From JAJEFO01 sp022819605 (GTDB lineage Bacteria > Pseudomonadota > Alphaproteobacteria > Rhodobacterales > Rhodobacteraceae), in assembly GCA_965221545.1 (NCBI GenBank), contig OZ244901.1, forward strand, positions 1,240,001 through 1,304,000: 64,000 nt of DNA, written 5' to 3'. Under the pieces are notes generated by a model, which saw only the letters and a program-made list of their open reading frames with translations, ran no database searches and had not been told where the DNA came from. Of this stretch, positions 18,219 to 26,798 are shown one piece after another. The position numbers and the translations under genes were made by a program. The first letter of the stretch is position 1, and the number at the start of each line of letters is the position of its first letter.

Positions 18219-18394
18219 TACGCCTCCTGAGCCGTCATGAACGGCGTGCCGGTGCCCGTGGTCTCCCGGCTCTTGGGACATCGAAACATGAGAAGGCATT
18301 GCGCTGCGTCCACCTGGACGACCGCGACATCCGCGCGGCGGCGGAGCGGATCGGGGAGGCGATGGACGGGCTGACGGAAGGCACGGGGGCCTGA
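18219..18394 (+). pseudogene. Tyrosine recombinase C-terminal fragment, copy 1
   Basis: Reads YAS-stop-AVMNGVPVPVVSRLLGH then shifts frame to ALRCVHLDDRDIRAAAERIG. In intact tyrosine recombinases these two pieces form the active-site region HxxxVMNGVxxPVVSRLLGHxN followed by the Tyr-containing helix. The stop codon sits where a His is expected, and one frameshift separates the two pieces. The upstream catalytic domain is missing. Clearly non-functional. It precedes the adhesin gene 3' end by 140 bp, and the same remnant recurs at 29868. Confidence 0.7.
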
Positions 18395-18534
18395 CCTTTG
18401 GCAGGCAGGTGCCGGCATGGGTAGACCCGGTCCCGGCTCGATGCCCCCCGGTTCCGGGACGCCCCCGTGTCCGCGACGGGGCGCGCCATCCGTGATCGCG
18501 TGCCCCGCCGGCACTGTCTTCGCCCTGCGCCGCC

Positions 18535-21500
18535 TCAGAACTCCTTCCGGAACTCCGCGCCGACCGTGTCGTCCGAGACGAACATGCGCGTGTTCCGCCA
18601 GCTCCGCGACAGCGTCCCGGACAGCGACTCCGCGTCCGCGCCGCCGTCCGTGAAGGACCGTGACGCCTGCGCGTCGAGCGCCCACGGACCGTCCCGCCAG
18701 GACAGCCCGAGTCCGGCCTCGATGCCCGACTCCCCCGTTATGTCCCCGCCCTCGCCGAAGAGTGACAGGGACGGCGAAAGCGACAGCGTCGGCGTTGGCG
18801 CGAAGGTGCCCGCCCAGCCGAGCCGCAGCCGCCATGTCTCGCCCTGGGCAGCGGCGAGCCCGTCGGCTGCGTCCGAGGACATGCGCTGCCAAAAGGCGTC
18901 CCCCGACACGCTTCCATCAGTCCATCCCGCGCCGGCGAAGAGCCATTCGGTCCCGGCCTCCATCGGGGCGGACCGCTCCGGCGCGAGGGACAGGTCGCCC
19001 GTTCCCGCGCCCAGTGCCGCCCACGTGCCGTGGATCGCGGCGTAGGGCACGACGGCAAGCGTGTCCGTCTCCGCCACGTAGCCGCGGGAGTCGCTTTCCG
19101 CCGTGTCGGTCACGGCCATCACGCCGAGCAGCAGCCCGTCGCCCCGGTCGAGGTCCGCGCCGAGCATGATGCGCCGCGCGTCGCCGGAGAGGCTGTCCGC
19201 GCCGAACGACGCGCCCGTCGCCCGGGTCCAGACCGCCCAGCCGCCTTCCGTGCCCACCTCGGCGGACGTCCCGTCAAGCCCCGGCGTGACGCCGAGGGAC
19301 GGGCGTGCGGCGTCTGCCCGGTCCCGAACGGCACTCACCACGCCGGACGCAAGGGAGTGGCCCGCATGGCCGAGGTGATCGCGCGGCATCGGGTCGGAGT
19401 TCACGATGGTGCCCCTGGCCCAGCCATCGGCAATCCCGGCCCCGCCCCGCGCATTGCGCAGATATACGTAGAAGGACTCTTCGCCCTCGTCGTGCTGATC
19501 TTCGAGGATATTGATCTCGATCTGCTTGAACGACTCGCCCTCGTAGAAGGTCAGCGTCCCGTTCCTGACCTCGAAGTCGACATTCCCCCTGGCCGCGCCC
19601 GAATAGGTCCGGTAATCGACCGTCATGGGTCCCGCGCCGTATGGAACCGCCGGGTCCAGCGTGACGTCGAACGAGATCGATCCGTCGGCCTCGTTTGCCG
19701 TCGCATCCGCAATGCGGATGGCCGGCCTGACGGACAGGGGCGGCCCGTCGTTGTCGCGAACGCCGACCTCGGCGGAATACGGCTCCTGACTGGTGTCATA
19801 GCTTCCGTCGACGGCGGACTCGATCTGGACGAAGATCTTGCCGCCCGCTTCCTCCTCGGCATCGTCAATGGTCCGCAGGGCAAAGCGCGCCGGGCTGTCC
19901 TTGTAACGCTGGAACAACCGCTTGTCGACGCCAGGAATGGTCACATCGTGCAGACCCTCGTCGTCTTCGGCGAGATAGTCGCTCGCCGGGGTTCCGAGGC
20001 TCTCGTCATAGACCCTCACCTGGACGACCAGGTCCTCCTCCGGCGCCGGTTCCGCCGTCAATGTGAAGGTGACGCGCTGGCCCTCCTCCACGGCTCCCCC
20101 GCCGGTGATCGTGACCACCGGCGTGCCGCGCGGCGCGTCCGACGGATCGGGCAGGATCGTGCCGATGGCCCGGCCATCGGCGATTTCCGCCCCGTAGACA
20201 CGGCCGATCACCAGCTCGAATGTTTCCGGATCCGGTTCGTATTCGTCGTCATCGTAAATCTCGATGCTGACGGACCGTTCGGTCACGCCCGCCGGGAACC
20301 ATGCTCTCCAATGCCTCCCGTAGAGGGTCGCCCTGTAGTCGACATCCGGGGTCGCCGGGTTGGCGGCGTCTTCATGGGGCCGGGTCTGCAAGGACACGGA
20401 GACCCAGCGGTTGGCCGGCTTGCTGAGGGTCACCGGAAACGTGATGATCCGCCTGCCGTATTCGAACCGCTGCCCCTCCGTCACCGAGGCATCGCCGACC
20501 GACACGGTCAGCGCGTTCCGGTCATGATCATCATCGTTGATCTGGAGCGTGGCCGACCGCGGCGAGCCGATCCGGTAATACCCGTCCGCGTCGGAAAGGA
20601 TTCTGGCCGTGATGGTGCCGCTGCCCTCGTCCTGTTCGTCATCATCGGTGCGGACCTCGAGGGTTCCCGTGCCGTCCGTGAAGATGGTGGCGTCCCGCTG
20701 CCCGAGTTCGTCGGAAGGAGCAAAGGTCCCGCCGGCGGTTTCGGTCACGTCGACGCGCACCGCGAGGTTGTGCCTGGGCGCCGGACGGGCCGTCAGCGCA
20801 AACGTCGCGATATCGCCTTCCACGACGCTCGGGCCGGCTGCGATCGTGATCGTCGGGGTCGCGTCAGACACCCTTGCCGTCGCCCGGCCCGGAGAACCCG
20901 GAGCATAGCCGTAGCCGCTCTGCACCGTCGCGATGACGGTGCCGTCCGCTTCCGCCTTCTCGTCATCGGTCGTGTCCACGGAGAAGGTCCCGCGCCCGTT
21001 CGTGCCGACCGTGATCAATTGTTCGTGGGCCCCTTGCGACAGGAAGCTGCCGTTCTCGGCAATGCTGACGTTGACGACCAGGCTCTCCGGCGGCGCCGGA
21101 TGGGCCGTCAGCGTGAACCTCGCGGCATCGCCTTCGACGATGTCCCCGGCGGCGCTGATCCGGACCTCGATGCTCTCGTCCCGAACCGCAACGGATGCCC
21201 GGCCGGAGGAGGTCACCAGATAGCCCCCATCGCTCAGAACCCTGGCGGTCAGGGAGCCGTCGGGCTCCGAGACCAGGTCGTTCTCCGTCTCCACGTCGAT
21301 GCTGGCCCTGCCATTCGTGCCGATGGTCACGATTCTCGTCCCGGCCTCGCCCTGGCTCGCGAAGCTGCCGCTGTCGGCGATCTCCACCCGCACATTCAGC
21401 GGGGCTGCGGGCCGGGGACTCGCGGTCAGCTCGAAACGGGCGGTCCCCCCCTCGACAATTGCCGACGACAGGGCGCGGACGCTGATCCGGGGCGTCGGAG

Positions 21501-22257
21501 CGCCGCCATCGGTCACGTCGACATTCGCGGAAGCCGGCGATCCGACGGCATAGGCCTGACCGCTGACCAGGCGCGCCGTGATGTACCCGTCGTCCTCGTC
21601 TCTCGCGTCGCTGTCGGTCGCGACGCTGAGGCTCCCTCTGCCATCGGTCCCTATGCGAACGGTTCTCTGGCCCTTCTGACCTTGGCTGGCGAATTCGCCC
21701 TTCTCGGTCACGGACACGGCGACGTCGATGGGCGCGGCGGGGCGCGGACTGGCTGTCAGCGTGAAGCGGGCGGTCCCTCCCTCGCTGATCTTCGAACCGG
21801 CCGCAATGGTGATGGTGGGCGGGTCGTTGTCGGCTACATCGACGCTGGCGGATCGATAGGCGTCTTCGGCTGCCCGGTATCCGGAACCGGGGTTCACGGT
21901 CACGTCCACCGAGCCCGGCGCCTCGTTCCGTCCGTCATCCGTGGTCCTGACCGTGAACCTGACCTGACCGCGGGCAGCGGGGATGGTGACGGTCCGTCGG
22001 CCGGCTTGCCCCGGCGCAACGAACGATCCCGTCTGGCCGATGCTGACGTTGACTGTCAGCGGCGTGGCGGACAACGGGCTGGGGAGGAGCCAGAACGAGG
22101 CGACGCCGCCTTCCGTAATGCCCGAGCCCGCCAGAACGCTGACGACCGGCAGAGTCCCGTCATCGGCATGGGCCTGCAGGCCAGGCAGAGAGGCGGCAAT
22201 CAGGAACGCCGCGGCTGCAGTCGCGCGCAAGCCTTGCGCTGTCAGGGCGAGTTTCAT
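18535..22257 (-). CDS. Large Calx-beta-repeat adhesin with outer-membrane barrel
   Basis: A 1240-residue surface protein. A signal peptide (AAAAFLIAASLPGLQAHA) is followed by about eight or nine Calx-beta-type repeats. These are marked by recurrent ITEGG/VEEGQ strands, LTASPRPAAPL-type segments and DDE/DDD calcium-binding ends. A linker near residue 950 leads to a C-terminal beta-barrel region of about 230 residues ending in FRKEF, with the terminal Phe typical of outer-membrane proteins. This suggests an autotransporter-like adhesin. Start 22257 follows AAGGACG. An 8-bp tandem repeat lies about 320 bp upstream and could tune expression. A truncated copy of the barrel is at 30182-30813. Confidence 0.8.
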   Translation of the reverse strand: MKLALTAQGLRATAAAAFLIAASLPGLQAHADDGTLPVVSVLAGSGITEGGVASFWLLPSPLSATPLTVNVSIGQTGSFVAPGQAGRRTVTIPAARGQVRFTVRTTDDGRNEAPGSVDVTVNPGSGYRAAEDAYRSASVDVADNDPPTITIAAGSKISEGGTARFTLTASPRPAAPIDVAVSVTEKGEFASQGQKGQRTVRIGTDGRGSLSVATDSDARDEDDGYITARLVSGQAYAVGSPASANVDVTDGGAPTPRISVRALSSAIVEGGTARFELTASPRPAAPLNVRVEIADSGSFASQGEAGTRIVTIGTNGRASIDVETENDLVSEPDGSLTARVLSDGGYLVTSSGRASVAVRDESIEVRISAAGDIVEGDAARFTLTAHPAPPESLVVNVSIAENGSFLSQGAHEQLITVGTNGRGTFSVDTTDDEKAEADGTVIATVQSGYGYAPGSPGRATARVSDATPTITIAAGPSVVEGDIATFALTARPAPRHNLAVRVDVTETAGGTFAPSDELGQRDATIFTDGTGTLEVRTDDDEQDEGSGTITARILSDADGYYRIGSPRSATLQINDDDHDRNALTVSVGDASVTEGQRFEYGRRIITFPVTLSKPANRWVSVSLQTRPHEDAANPATPDVDYRATLYGRHWRAWFPAGVTERSVSIEIYDDDEYEPDPETFELVIGRVYGAEIADGRAIGTILPDPSDAPRGTPVVTITGGGAVEEGQRVTFTLTAEPAPEEDLVVQVRVYDESLGTPASDYLAEDDEGLHDVTIPGVDKRLFQRYKDSPARFALRTIDDAEEEAGGKIFVQIESAVDGSYDTSQEPYSAEVGVRDNDGPPLSVRPAIRIADATANEADGSISFDVTLDPAVPYGAGPMTVDYRTYSGAARGNVDFEVRNGTLTFYEGESFKQIEINILEDQHDEGEESFYVYLRNARGGAGIADGWARGTIVNSDPMPRDHLGHAGHSLASGVVSAVRDRADAARPSLGVTPGLDGTSAEVGTEGGWAVWTRATGASFGADSLSGDARRIMLGADLDRGDGLLLGVMAVTDTAESDSRGYVAETDTLAVVPYAAIHGTWAALGAGTGDLSLAPERSAPMEAGTEWLFAGAGWTDGSVSGDAFWQRMSSDAADGLAAAQGETWRLRLGWAGTFAPTPTLSLSPSLSLFGEGGDITGESGIEAGLGLSWRDGPWALDAQASRSFTDGGADAESLSGTLSRSWRNTRMFVSDDTVGAEFRKEF

Positions 22258-22576
22258 TGTTCTACGTCCTTGTATGTTTGTCGGGAATCAAGCTTATCCA
22301 CAGCTGCCGCTGTGTGGAGGTGAGGGTGCAAACAGGCATGTGTGAGGCTGCAGGGCCGGACATCATGCCGCCCGGCAGACGGCGGGCGGCATGATGGACA
22401 GACGCCCCGTCCCGGGCGGAAGGAAGATCGACACTGTCGGAAGAAAAAGCGAGTCGGCAGGCGTCGACGCGCCAGCCGGTGAAGACGGAAGACTCAGGCG
22501 GGGAGGATGAAGGCCGGAGGAGCCACCACCGTCGTGCGGCGCCGATGATGCACCCACCTGCGCGCGAAGGTGAGGC

Positions 22577-22832
22577 AACCCGGCAACCCGGCAACCCGGC
22601 AACCCGGCAACCCGGCAACCCGGCAACCCGGCAACCCGGCAACCCGGCAACCCGGCAACCCGGCAACCCGGCAACCCGGCAACCCGGCAACCCGGCAACC
22701 CGGCAACCCGGCAACCCGGCAACCCGGCAACCCGGCAACCCGGCAACCCGGCAACCCGGCAACCCGGCAACCCGGCAACCCGGCAACCCGGCAACCCGGC
22801 AACCCGGCAACCCGGCAACCCGGCAACCCGGC
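22577..22832. repeat. 32 exact tandem copies of an 8-bp unit
   Basis: AACCCGGC is repeated without interruption or variation for 256 bp. The lack of any mismatch implies recent slippage expansion. Eight is not a multiple of three, so if it lay in a gene each gain or loss would shift the frame. It lies upstream of a divergent adhesin gene, which suggests variable promoter spacing rather than coding variation. Confidence 0.95.
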
Positions 22833-23414
22833 GTACTTGGAGCCGGCCGTGCCTGTCAAGGCCCCCGCGCCGGAGATTCCGGAACGCGCGAAGGGAGCGC
22901 GAACGGAATTTGCCAACGCTTTCCGGTGCAGCGATCAAGGACGCCCCGACGGTCGCACGGACTGGCTCCAGCACCGGCTCACCCTGCGTCCGGCGAGTCC
23001 CTGAAAGGCCGCAAAGGCGCGAAGCCATGCCGGAGGTCATGGCGCATGCCGCCTTCGAAATCCTGCCTGCCGCAATCATCGCCTGCTGCCCGCTCGTTCC
23101 CTTGCATGGCGGTTCCGCTCCTGGCCCGATGCTGCCGAGCCAAGTGTCACTCGCGCCAATGTCGAGCATCGTCGCGTACTGCGCACAAGAAAAAATTCAC
23201 TTCGACACGGTCGCGCCGTCACGTACTGTTGCATGTCGGCAACATGGGGCGCGCAGGCTCCCGTTCGACGTCGGTGGCCATCACGCCGCCCTGTCCGCGC
23301 GTCACTGATGGCGACGTCCGTTGCCGAGTCGTCGTTCTTGGCGGCAACACGCTTCCGATTTCCGCGCCCCTGTCTTGCCGGTTTCTCCTGTCATTCACCT
23401 TCTAACGCCAACAC

Positions 23415-23470
23415 GACTTTCTTGCGTCCTTCGCGATGTCCGCGGCCGCTAGCCGGCGTGAACATTTTGT
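23415..23470 (-). repeat. Dispersed repeat, degenerate copy E
   Basis: TTTCTTGCGTCCTTCGCGAT followed by GTCCGCGGCCGCTAGCCGGC aligns with the start of copies A-D. The rest has decayed. It precedes the lipoprotein gene at 23745. Confidence 0.35.
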
Positions 23471-23744
23471 CAGTCGAAGAGCCGATGGCATTGGTCGACC
23501 AACCGATCACGGAGGCAGCAACACGGACCGAACGTTCCGTCGTGCGGCCCTGAACCGGTTCCGGAAAAAACCAGGCGTTGAAAGCGAAGTGTTGCCCTTT
23601 CGCAACGGACCATAGTTCGGTGACCCCGACCCGACACCCGCTTGCCTTAACTCCTGCGAGTCCGCTTTCTTTGGTGACTTCACTCGTCATGATTTCGCCG
23701 GAAACACCTTGACGTGGCCTGGCATGCAAATTACCGAGGCCATC

Positions 23745-24773
23745 ATGAAATTCCCGGCATTGACTGCGCTCGTTCTGATTTCGGTTGCAGCCGGTTGCTC
23801 CAGCGCCCCTCCGGAACCACCTCCGGTCGAGATCCCGGCCCCAACGCTTGCACCCGTTCCCCAAGAGTTTCGCACGCAGACGACCTTCGTCGACAGCGTC
23901 CTCAGTGTCGACGTGCGTTACCCGGAGGGCGGCACCCGAACCCTCAATACCGCCCTGCACCAGACCGGCTCGTGGGGCATATACCTTCCCCGGCCCGCGA
24001 TACCCAATCATTCCAGCCGCGAATGGCTGCTTTCGGACAATCACTACGACGGCAAGGTCCTGCTCTACGTGACCGCATCGTGGAACGATGACGACCCCGG
24101 TGACTACCTCGCCGCCGGATGGTGGCTTGTCTACCCGCCAGACACACCTACCTATCAGGACTTCGAGGCCGCCGAGCGCGGCGTCTTCATCGACGGCCCG
24201 GAACTTGACCCCGCCAGGCCGCCCGACCTGCCCCGGACGAGCACCGCCACCTACGTCGGCGGCGCCGGCGGGCTGTACACGTACACCTACGGCCATGACT
24301 GGGGCGATCTCGCCGGATCCTCCGAGTACACCGAGTTCTCGGGACGTCTCGAGTTGACCGCCGATTTCGACAGCAACCGCATCACCGGTTGCCTGGGATG
24401 CGCCGAACCGATCGAGACCGCGCCTGGTCGTCACCTCTTCCCGGCCGTGCCCTGGCAGGGACCCGACCCGACGGCCTTGCCGGCTGAATATGACATCCGT
24501 TTCGAGGCACCCTTTGGAGCAAGCGGCGCCTTCAAGGATACCGAGGTCACGGTGACGCATCCCGAACGCACCGTCACGGACGCCGCTGGGATGTGGCACG
24601 GCCAGTTCTCGAACGTGCCCGATGACGACGGCAACCCTCGCCGGGTGGTTGGCTCGACCGATGTGCACTTCGCCGAGGGTGACGGTTCTCATGGACGGTT
24701 CACGGGCATCTTCGATGCGCTCGCGCCCGCAACGGTCACGCCCGACGCCGGCAGTGGTGCCAGCGCGAACTGA
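23745..24773 (+). CDS. Surface lipoprotein, paralogue of 13215-14180
   Basis: A 342-residue lipoprotein with lipobox ISVAAGC (Cys about residue 17) and a proline-rich linker (SSAPPEPPPVEIPAPT). The body has SWNDDDPGDYLAAGWW, GPELDPARPPDLP, GGAGGLYTYTYG, LELTADFDS and GCLGC in the same order as the lipoprotein at 13215, and ends in GSHGRFTGIFD, a TbpB-like terminal strand. The start at 23745 follows CGAGGCCATC; the frame open from 23709 is an extension. Divergence between the two paralogues is large, so they probably bind different ligands. Confidence 0.68.
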   Translation: MKFPALTALVLISVAAGCSSAPPEPPPVEIPAPTLAPVPQEFRTQTTFVDSVLSVDVRYPEGGTRTLNTALHQTGSWGIYLPRPAIPNHSSREWLLSDNHYDGKVLLYVTASWNDDDPGDYLAAGWWLVYPPDTPTYQDFEAAERGVFIDGPELDPARPPDLPRTSTATYVGGAGGLYTYTYGHDWGDLAGSSEYTEFSGRLELTADFDSNRITGCLGCAEPIETAPGRHLFPAVPWQGPDPTALPAEYDIRFEAPFGASGAFKDTEVTVTHPERTVTDAAGMWHGQFSNVPDDDGNPRRVVGSTDVHFAEGDGSHGRFTGIFDALAPATVTPDAGSGASAN

Positions 24774-25084
24774 ATGGCGCCCCTGCCGGGTACATGCGTC
24801 GAACGCAGCGTACTGACAGTTCCGGCGAAATCACGACCGCCCGGCACGCGTCCTTGAACTCAACGCCCCAGGCCTGAAAGCGCTTCGTGCAATCCGGCCC
24901 CAAGGCTTTCGTCCGGATCCGTCTTGTTGTCGGGTTTGGAGCGCTGATGTGAAGCGCGCAGGCGATGACGGCATTTCCGGCCGCTGCGCCCGGCGATCTC
25001 CGTCTCGATCTCCTTCCACGCCCCGTCACCGATCCTCCTCGACCGGTCCAGACGCTTGCGACACGCTTGCTCCAGTTCCAGTCG
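24774..25084 (-). other. Decayed 3' region of the gene at 25085-25954
   Basis: On the minus strand the frame of the adjacent gene continues beyond its stop as RLELEQACRKRL...GDGAWKEIE, a coiled-coil segment that looks like a natural continuation, and then loses coding character. No independent gene is seen. Confidence 0.4.
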
Positions 25085-25954
25085 TCATCTGCGTTGATTT
25101 CCGCCCTTGCCCGTTCCCGTGCGTCCCTCGCGGATCGTCGCCGCACGCGTTCGCAGTTCCGACAACGTCCGGAACCTCACGCCTTCGGCTGAGATGTCAG
25201 GCATCTCCGAAGGCCGGACGCTTCTCCGAAGGTCCGTGTGCGCGAGGGGGTCGCCTTCGAAGAACCGATGCAGCAGGTCGGTCTTCTCGTCATCCGGCAT
25301 CTTCCTGAGGGCTGCGAGGGCAGTTTCCGAGGGGATTTCGCCGCAATCCGGACCTGCGGTCGCTGCCGCTGCGGCACGGACAAGATCAGGATCAATGCCA
25401 AAGAACTCGCCGAAAGCTTCAAGGCCCTCGGTCAGCGGGCCTATGCCCGTCAGCGGCTCCTGTGCATCATCCTGAAGCATCTCCCTGTCCGCCGTCGCCA
25501 GCCAGAGGAGGTATGCCAGTCGCAGATCCCCGGAGAGCAATTCGGACCGAAGCGGGACCAGAACGTCAAGCCATCCGGTACCGTCATTCCATCCGCCGTA
25601 GTCTCGTCCTTCGCTGTAGGGGTATATGTCGAGGAGACAATCCTCGCCAGCGTCGATGAACTTTGCAAATTCGCAGCAGTTGATGATCCGCTCGACAGCC
25701 GTCCGCTTTGCGAACCGGGCAGGGAGCCTGATCATCAGTCGACGCGTCCCCCCGGCCGCCAAGTAAAGATGCATGTCGAACCAGCGCGCAAGAAACTCTT
25801 TCTCGTCACCCTTGAAGTCTCCGTAATCGTATTGGACAGCGAAGCTCGTGGACGTGATCTCCGCTCGGGACGACACATTTCTCAGTCTTTGCTTGTCGGC
25901 CACGCTGAGAAGGCGATCCGTCGTCCGGAACTCGTAGTACTGGTAATAGCTCAT
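25085..25954 (-). CDS. Conserved hypothetical protein, apparently truncated by an in-frame stop
   Basis: A 289-residue protein beginning MSYYQYYEFRTTDRLLS, a start I recognise from a widespread uncharacterised family often longer than 500 residues. Visible conserved stretches are SRAEITSTSFAVQYDYGDFKG, RRLMIRLP and YLLWLATAD. The start at 25954 follows GAGGGAAC. Its stop at 25085-25087 is followed in the same frame by more family-like sequence (GDGAWKEIE), and near 25090-25140 another frame reads ARERARAEI. I infer a nonsense or compensated frameshift in a decaying gene. The function of the family is unknown. Confidence 0.6.
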   Translation of the reverse strand: MSYYQYYEFRTTDRLLSVADKQRLRNVSSRAEITSTSFAVQYDYGDFKGDEKEFLARWFDMHLYLAAGGTRRLMIRLPARFAKRTAVERIINCCEFAKFIDAGEDCLLDIYPYSEGRDYGGWNDGTGWLDVLVPLRSELLSGDLRLAYLLWLATADREMLQDDAQEPLTGIGPLTEGLEAFGEFFGIDPDLVRAAAAATAGPDCGEIPSETALAALRKMPDDEKTDLLHRFFEGDPLAHTDLRRSVRPSEMPDISAEGVRFRTLSELRTRAATIREGRTGTGKGGNQRR

Positions 25955-26235
25955 GGCGCAAGTTCCCTCGTTTCCGGTCCGCAGCGCGACGTCGGCGATT
26001 TCCCGAGGGAGGACGGAACGCGGCGGAAGGAAAGGTCCCGGTGACAGGAATTGCCGACCCCTCGTCGCCGACATCCCGCGCCGGAAAACGCTGAAGTCGC
26101 ATCAGGCCGGAGGCTAACACGGCCCACCAGGCGTCGCAAGATCTCGCCGAGAGCGCGATGTCGTGCACCGATCTTGCGAGACCGCATCCAACACGAAGGC
26201 GCGGCCAGGCCCTCACGCGCCATCGCTGCCTCCCT
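25955..26235. other. Intergenic stretch, nothing recognised
   Basis: No gene or signal is supported. The next plus-strand coding remnant begins near 26236. Confidence 0.3.
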
Positions 26236-26795
26236 CCCGTGCGGATCGAGACGCCGGGTGTCCGGGACGCTGTCGACTACCTGGGCCTCCTGCCCTGTCC
26301 GGATGCTGTCGCGGCTGGTGCCGATGGCGACGGAATTCCGCGATGACCGTCTGGGCCGACATGTTCGCCATGGTTGCCACGCTCTGGCCATTGACGAGAA
26401 TCGCGCTGCCTGTTCGCCGATCCTGTGGAATCGCAGCGACGACTGGCGCGAGAGGCTGGAGCCAACCTGGTTTCCGGGCACACATGGCGATGTCGGTGGC
26501 GAGATTCGCATGGCCCGGCGGCATGGCCGCTGTCAAATGTACCGCTGAACTGGATGCTCGGCCACAACGTCCGCCATGGTCTTCCGTTGCCCGGCGATTG
26601 GAGTGAACGATTCCCGGATGGCGCCGGTGCACCGATGCTGGTCGCCCGGCGTGGACTCGGGACTTTCTTCCTGCCGCGCGCGCTGCGACGGGTCGGCAAG
26701 GCCGACGGAGAGTTGCTGCACCTGTCGGCTCGCGAGCGCATGGCCACCGATCCGCGCTATCGCCTGATCGGCTGGATGCAGGGGCCGGAATCGTA
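26236..26795 (+). pseudogene. DUF2235 (Tle1-like phospholipase) remnant with frameshifts
   Basis: Three plus-strand pieces in different frames make one protein in order: RIETPGVRDAVDYLGLL, ATEFRDDRLGRHVRHG...WFPGTHGDVGGE, then NVPLNWMLGHNVRHGLPLPG...YRLIGWMQG. The WFPGTHGDVGG motif and the order match the alpha/beta-hydrolase domain of type VI effector phospholipases of the DUF2235 family. The catalytic GxSxG region and most of the N-terminus are absent. At least two frameshifts are required, so it is dead. It abuts the end of the convergent YcaQ-like gene. Confidence 0.6.
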
Positions 26796-26798
26796 CAG

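Larger units (their letters stand above)
17960..19168. repeat. Duplicated block, copy 1 (recombinase tail plus adhesin barrel end)
   Basis: From about GGAAACCGGTCCTTTCGGCA (17979) onward this block is nearly identical to 29690-30813. It includes a tyrosine recombinase tail and the 3' part of the adhesin gene. Differences are scattered substitutions plus a 22-bp palindrome-containing insertion at 18190 here. The match to copy 2 ends in the adhesin reading frame near 19168, where copy 2 meets an IS end. Confidence 0.75.
22258..23744. other. Long non-coding interval around the 8-bp satellite
   Basis: Holds the adhesin upstream region, the tandem repeat (22577-22832) and repeat copy E. Frames crossing the satellite are open on both strands only because 24 bp (three units) contains no stop codon; their peptides (NPATRQPG or GCRVAGLP repeats) are not believable genes. 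An unexplained stretch of about 550 bp (22850-23400) lacks clear features. Confidence 0.5.

Noticed and set aside
19030..22323. A plus-strand frame of over 1,000 codons opposite the adhesin
   Set aside because: Shadow of the repetitive Calx-beta gene; no signal peptide, motifs or ribosome binding site.
22577..22832. CRISPR array
   Set aside because: Unit length is 8 bp with no spacers and no cas genes.
22479..23405. Repeat proteins NPATRQPG or GCRVAGLP encoded by the 8-bp satellite
   Set aside because: Both strands and several frames are open for the same trivial reason; no start signal or signal peptide.
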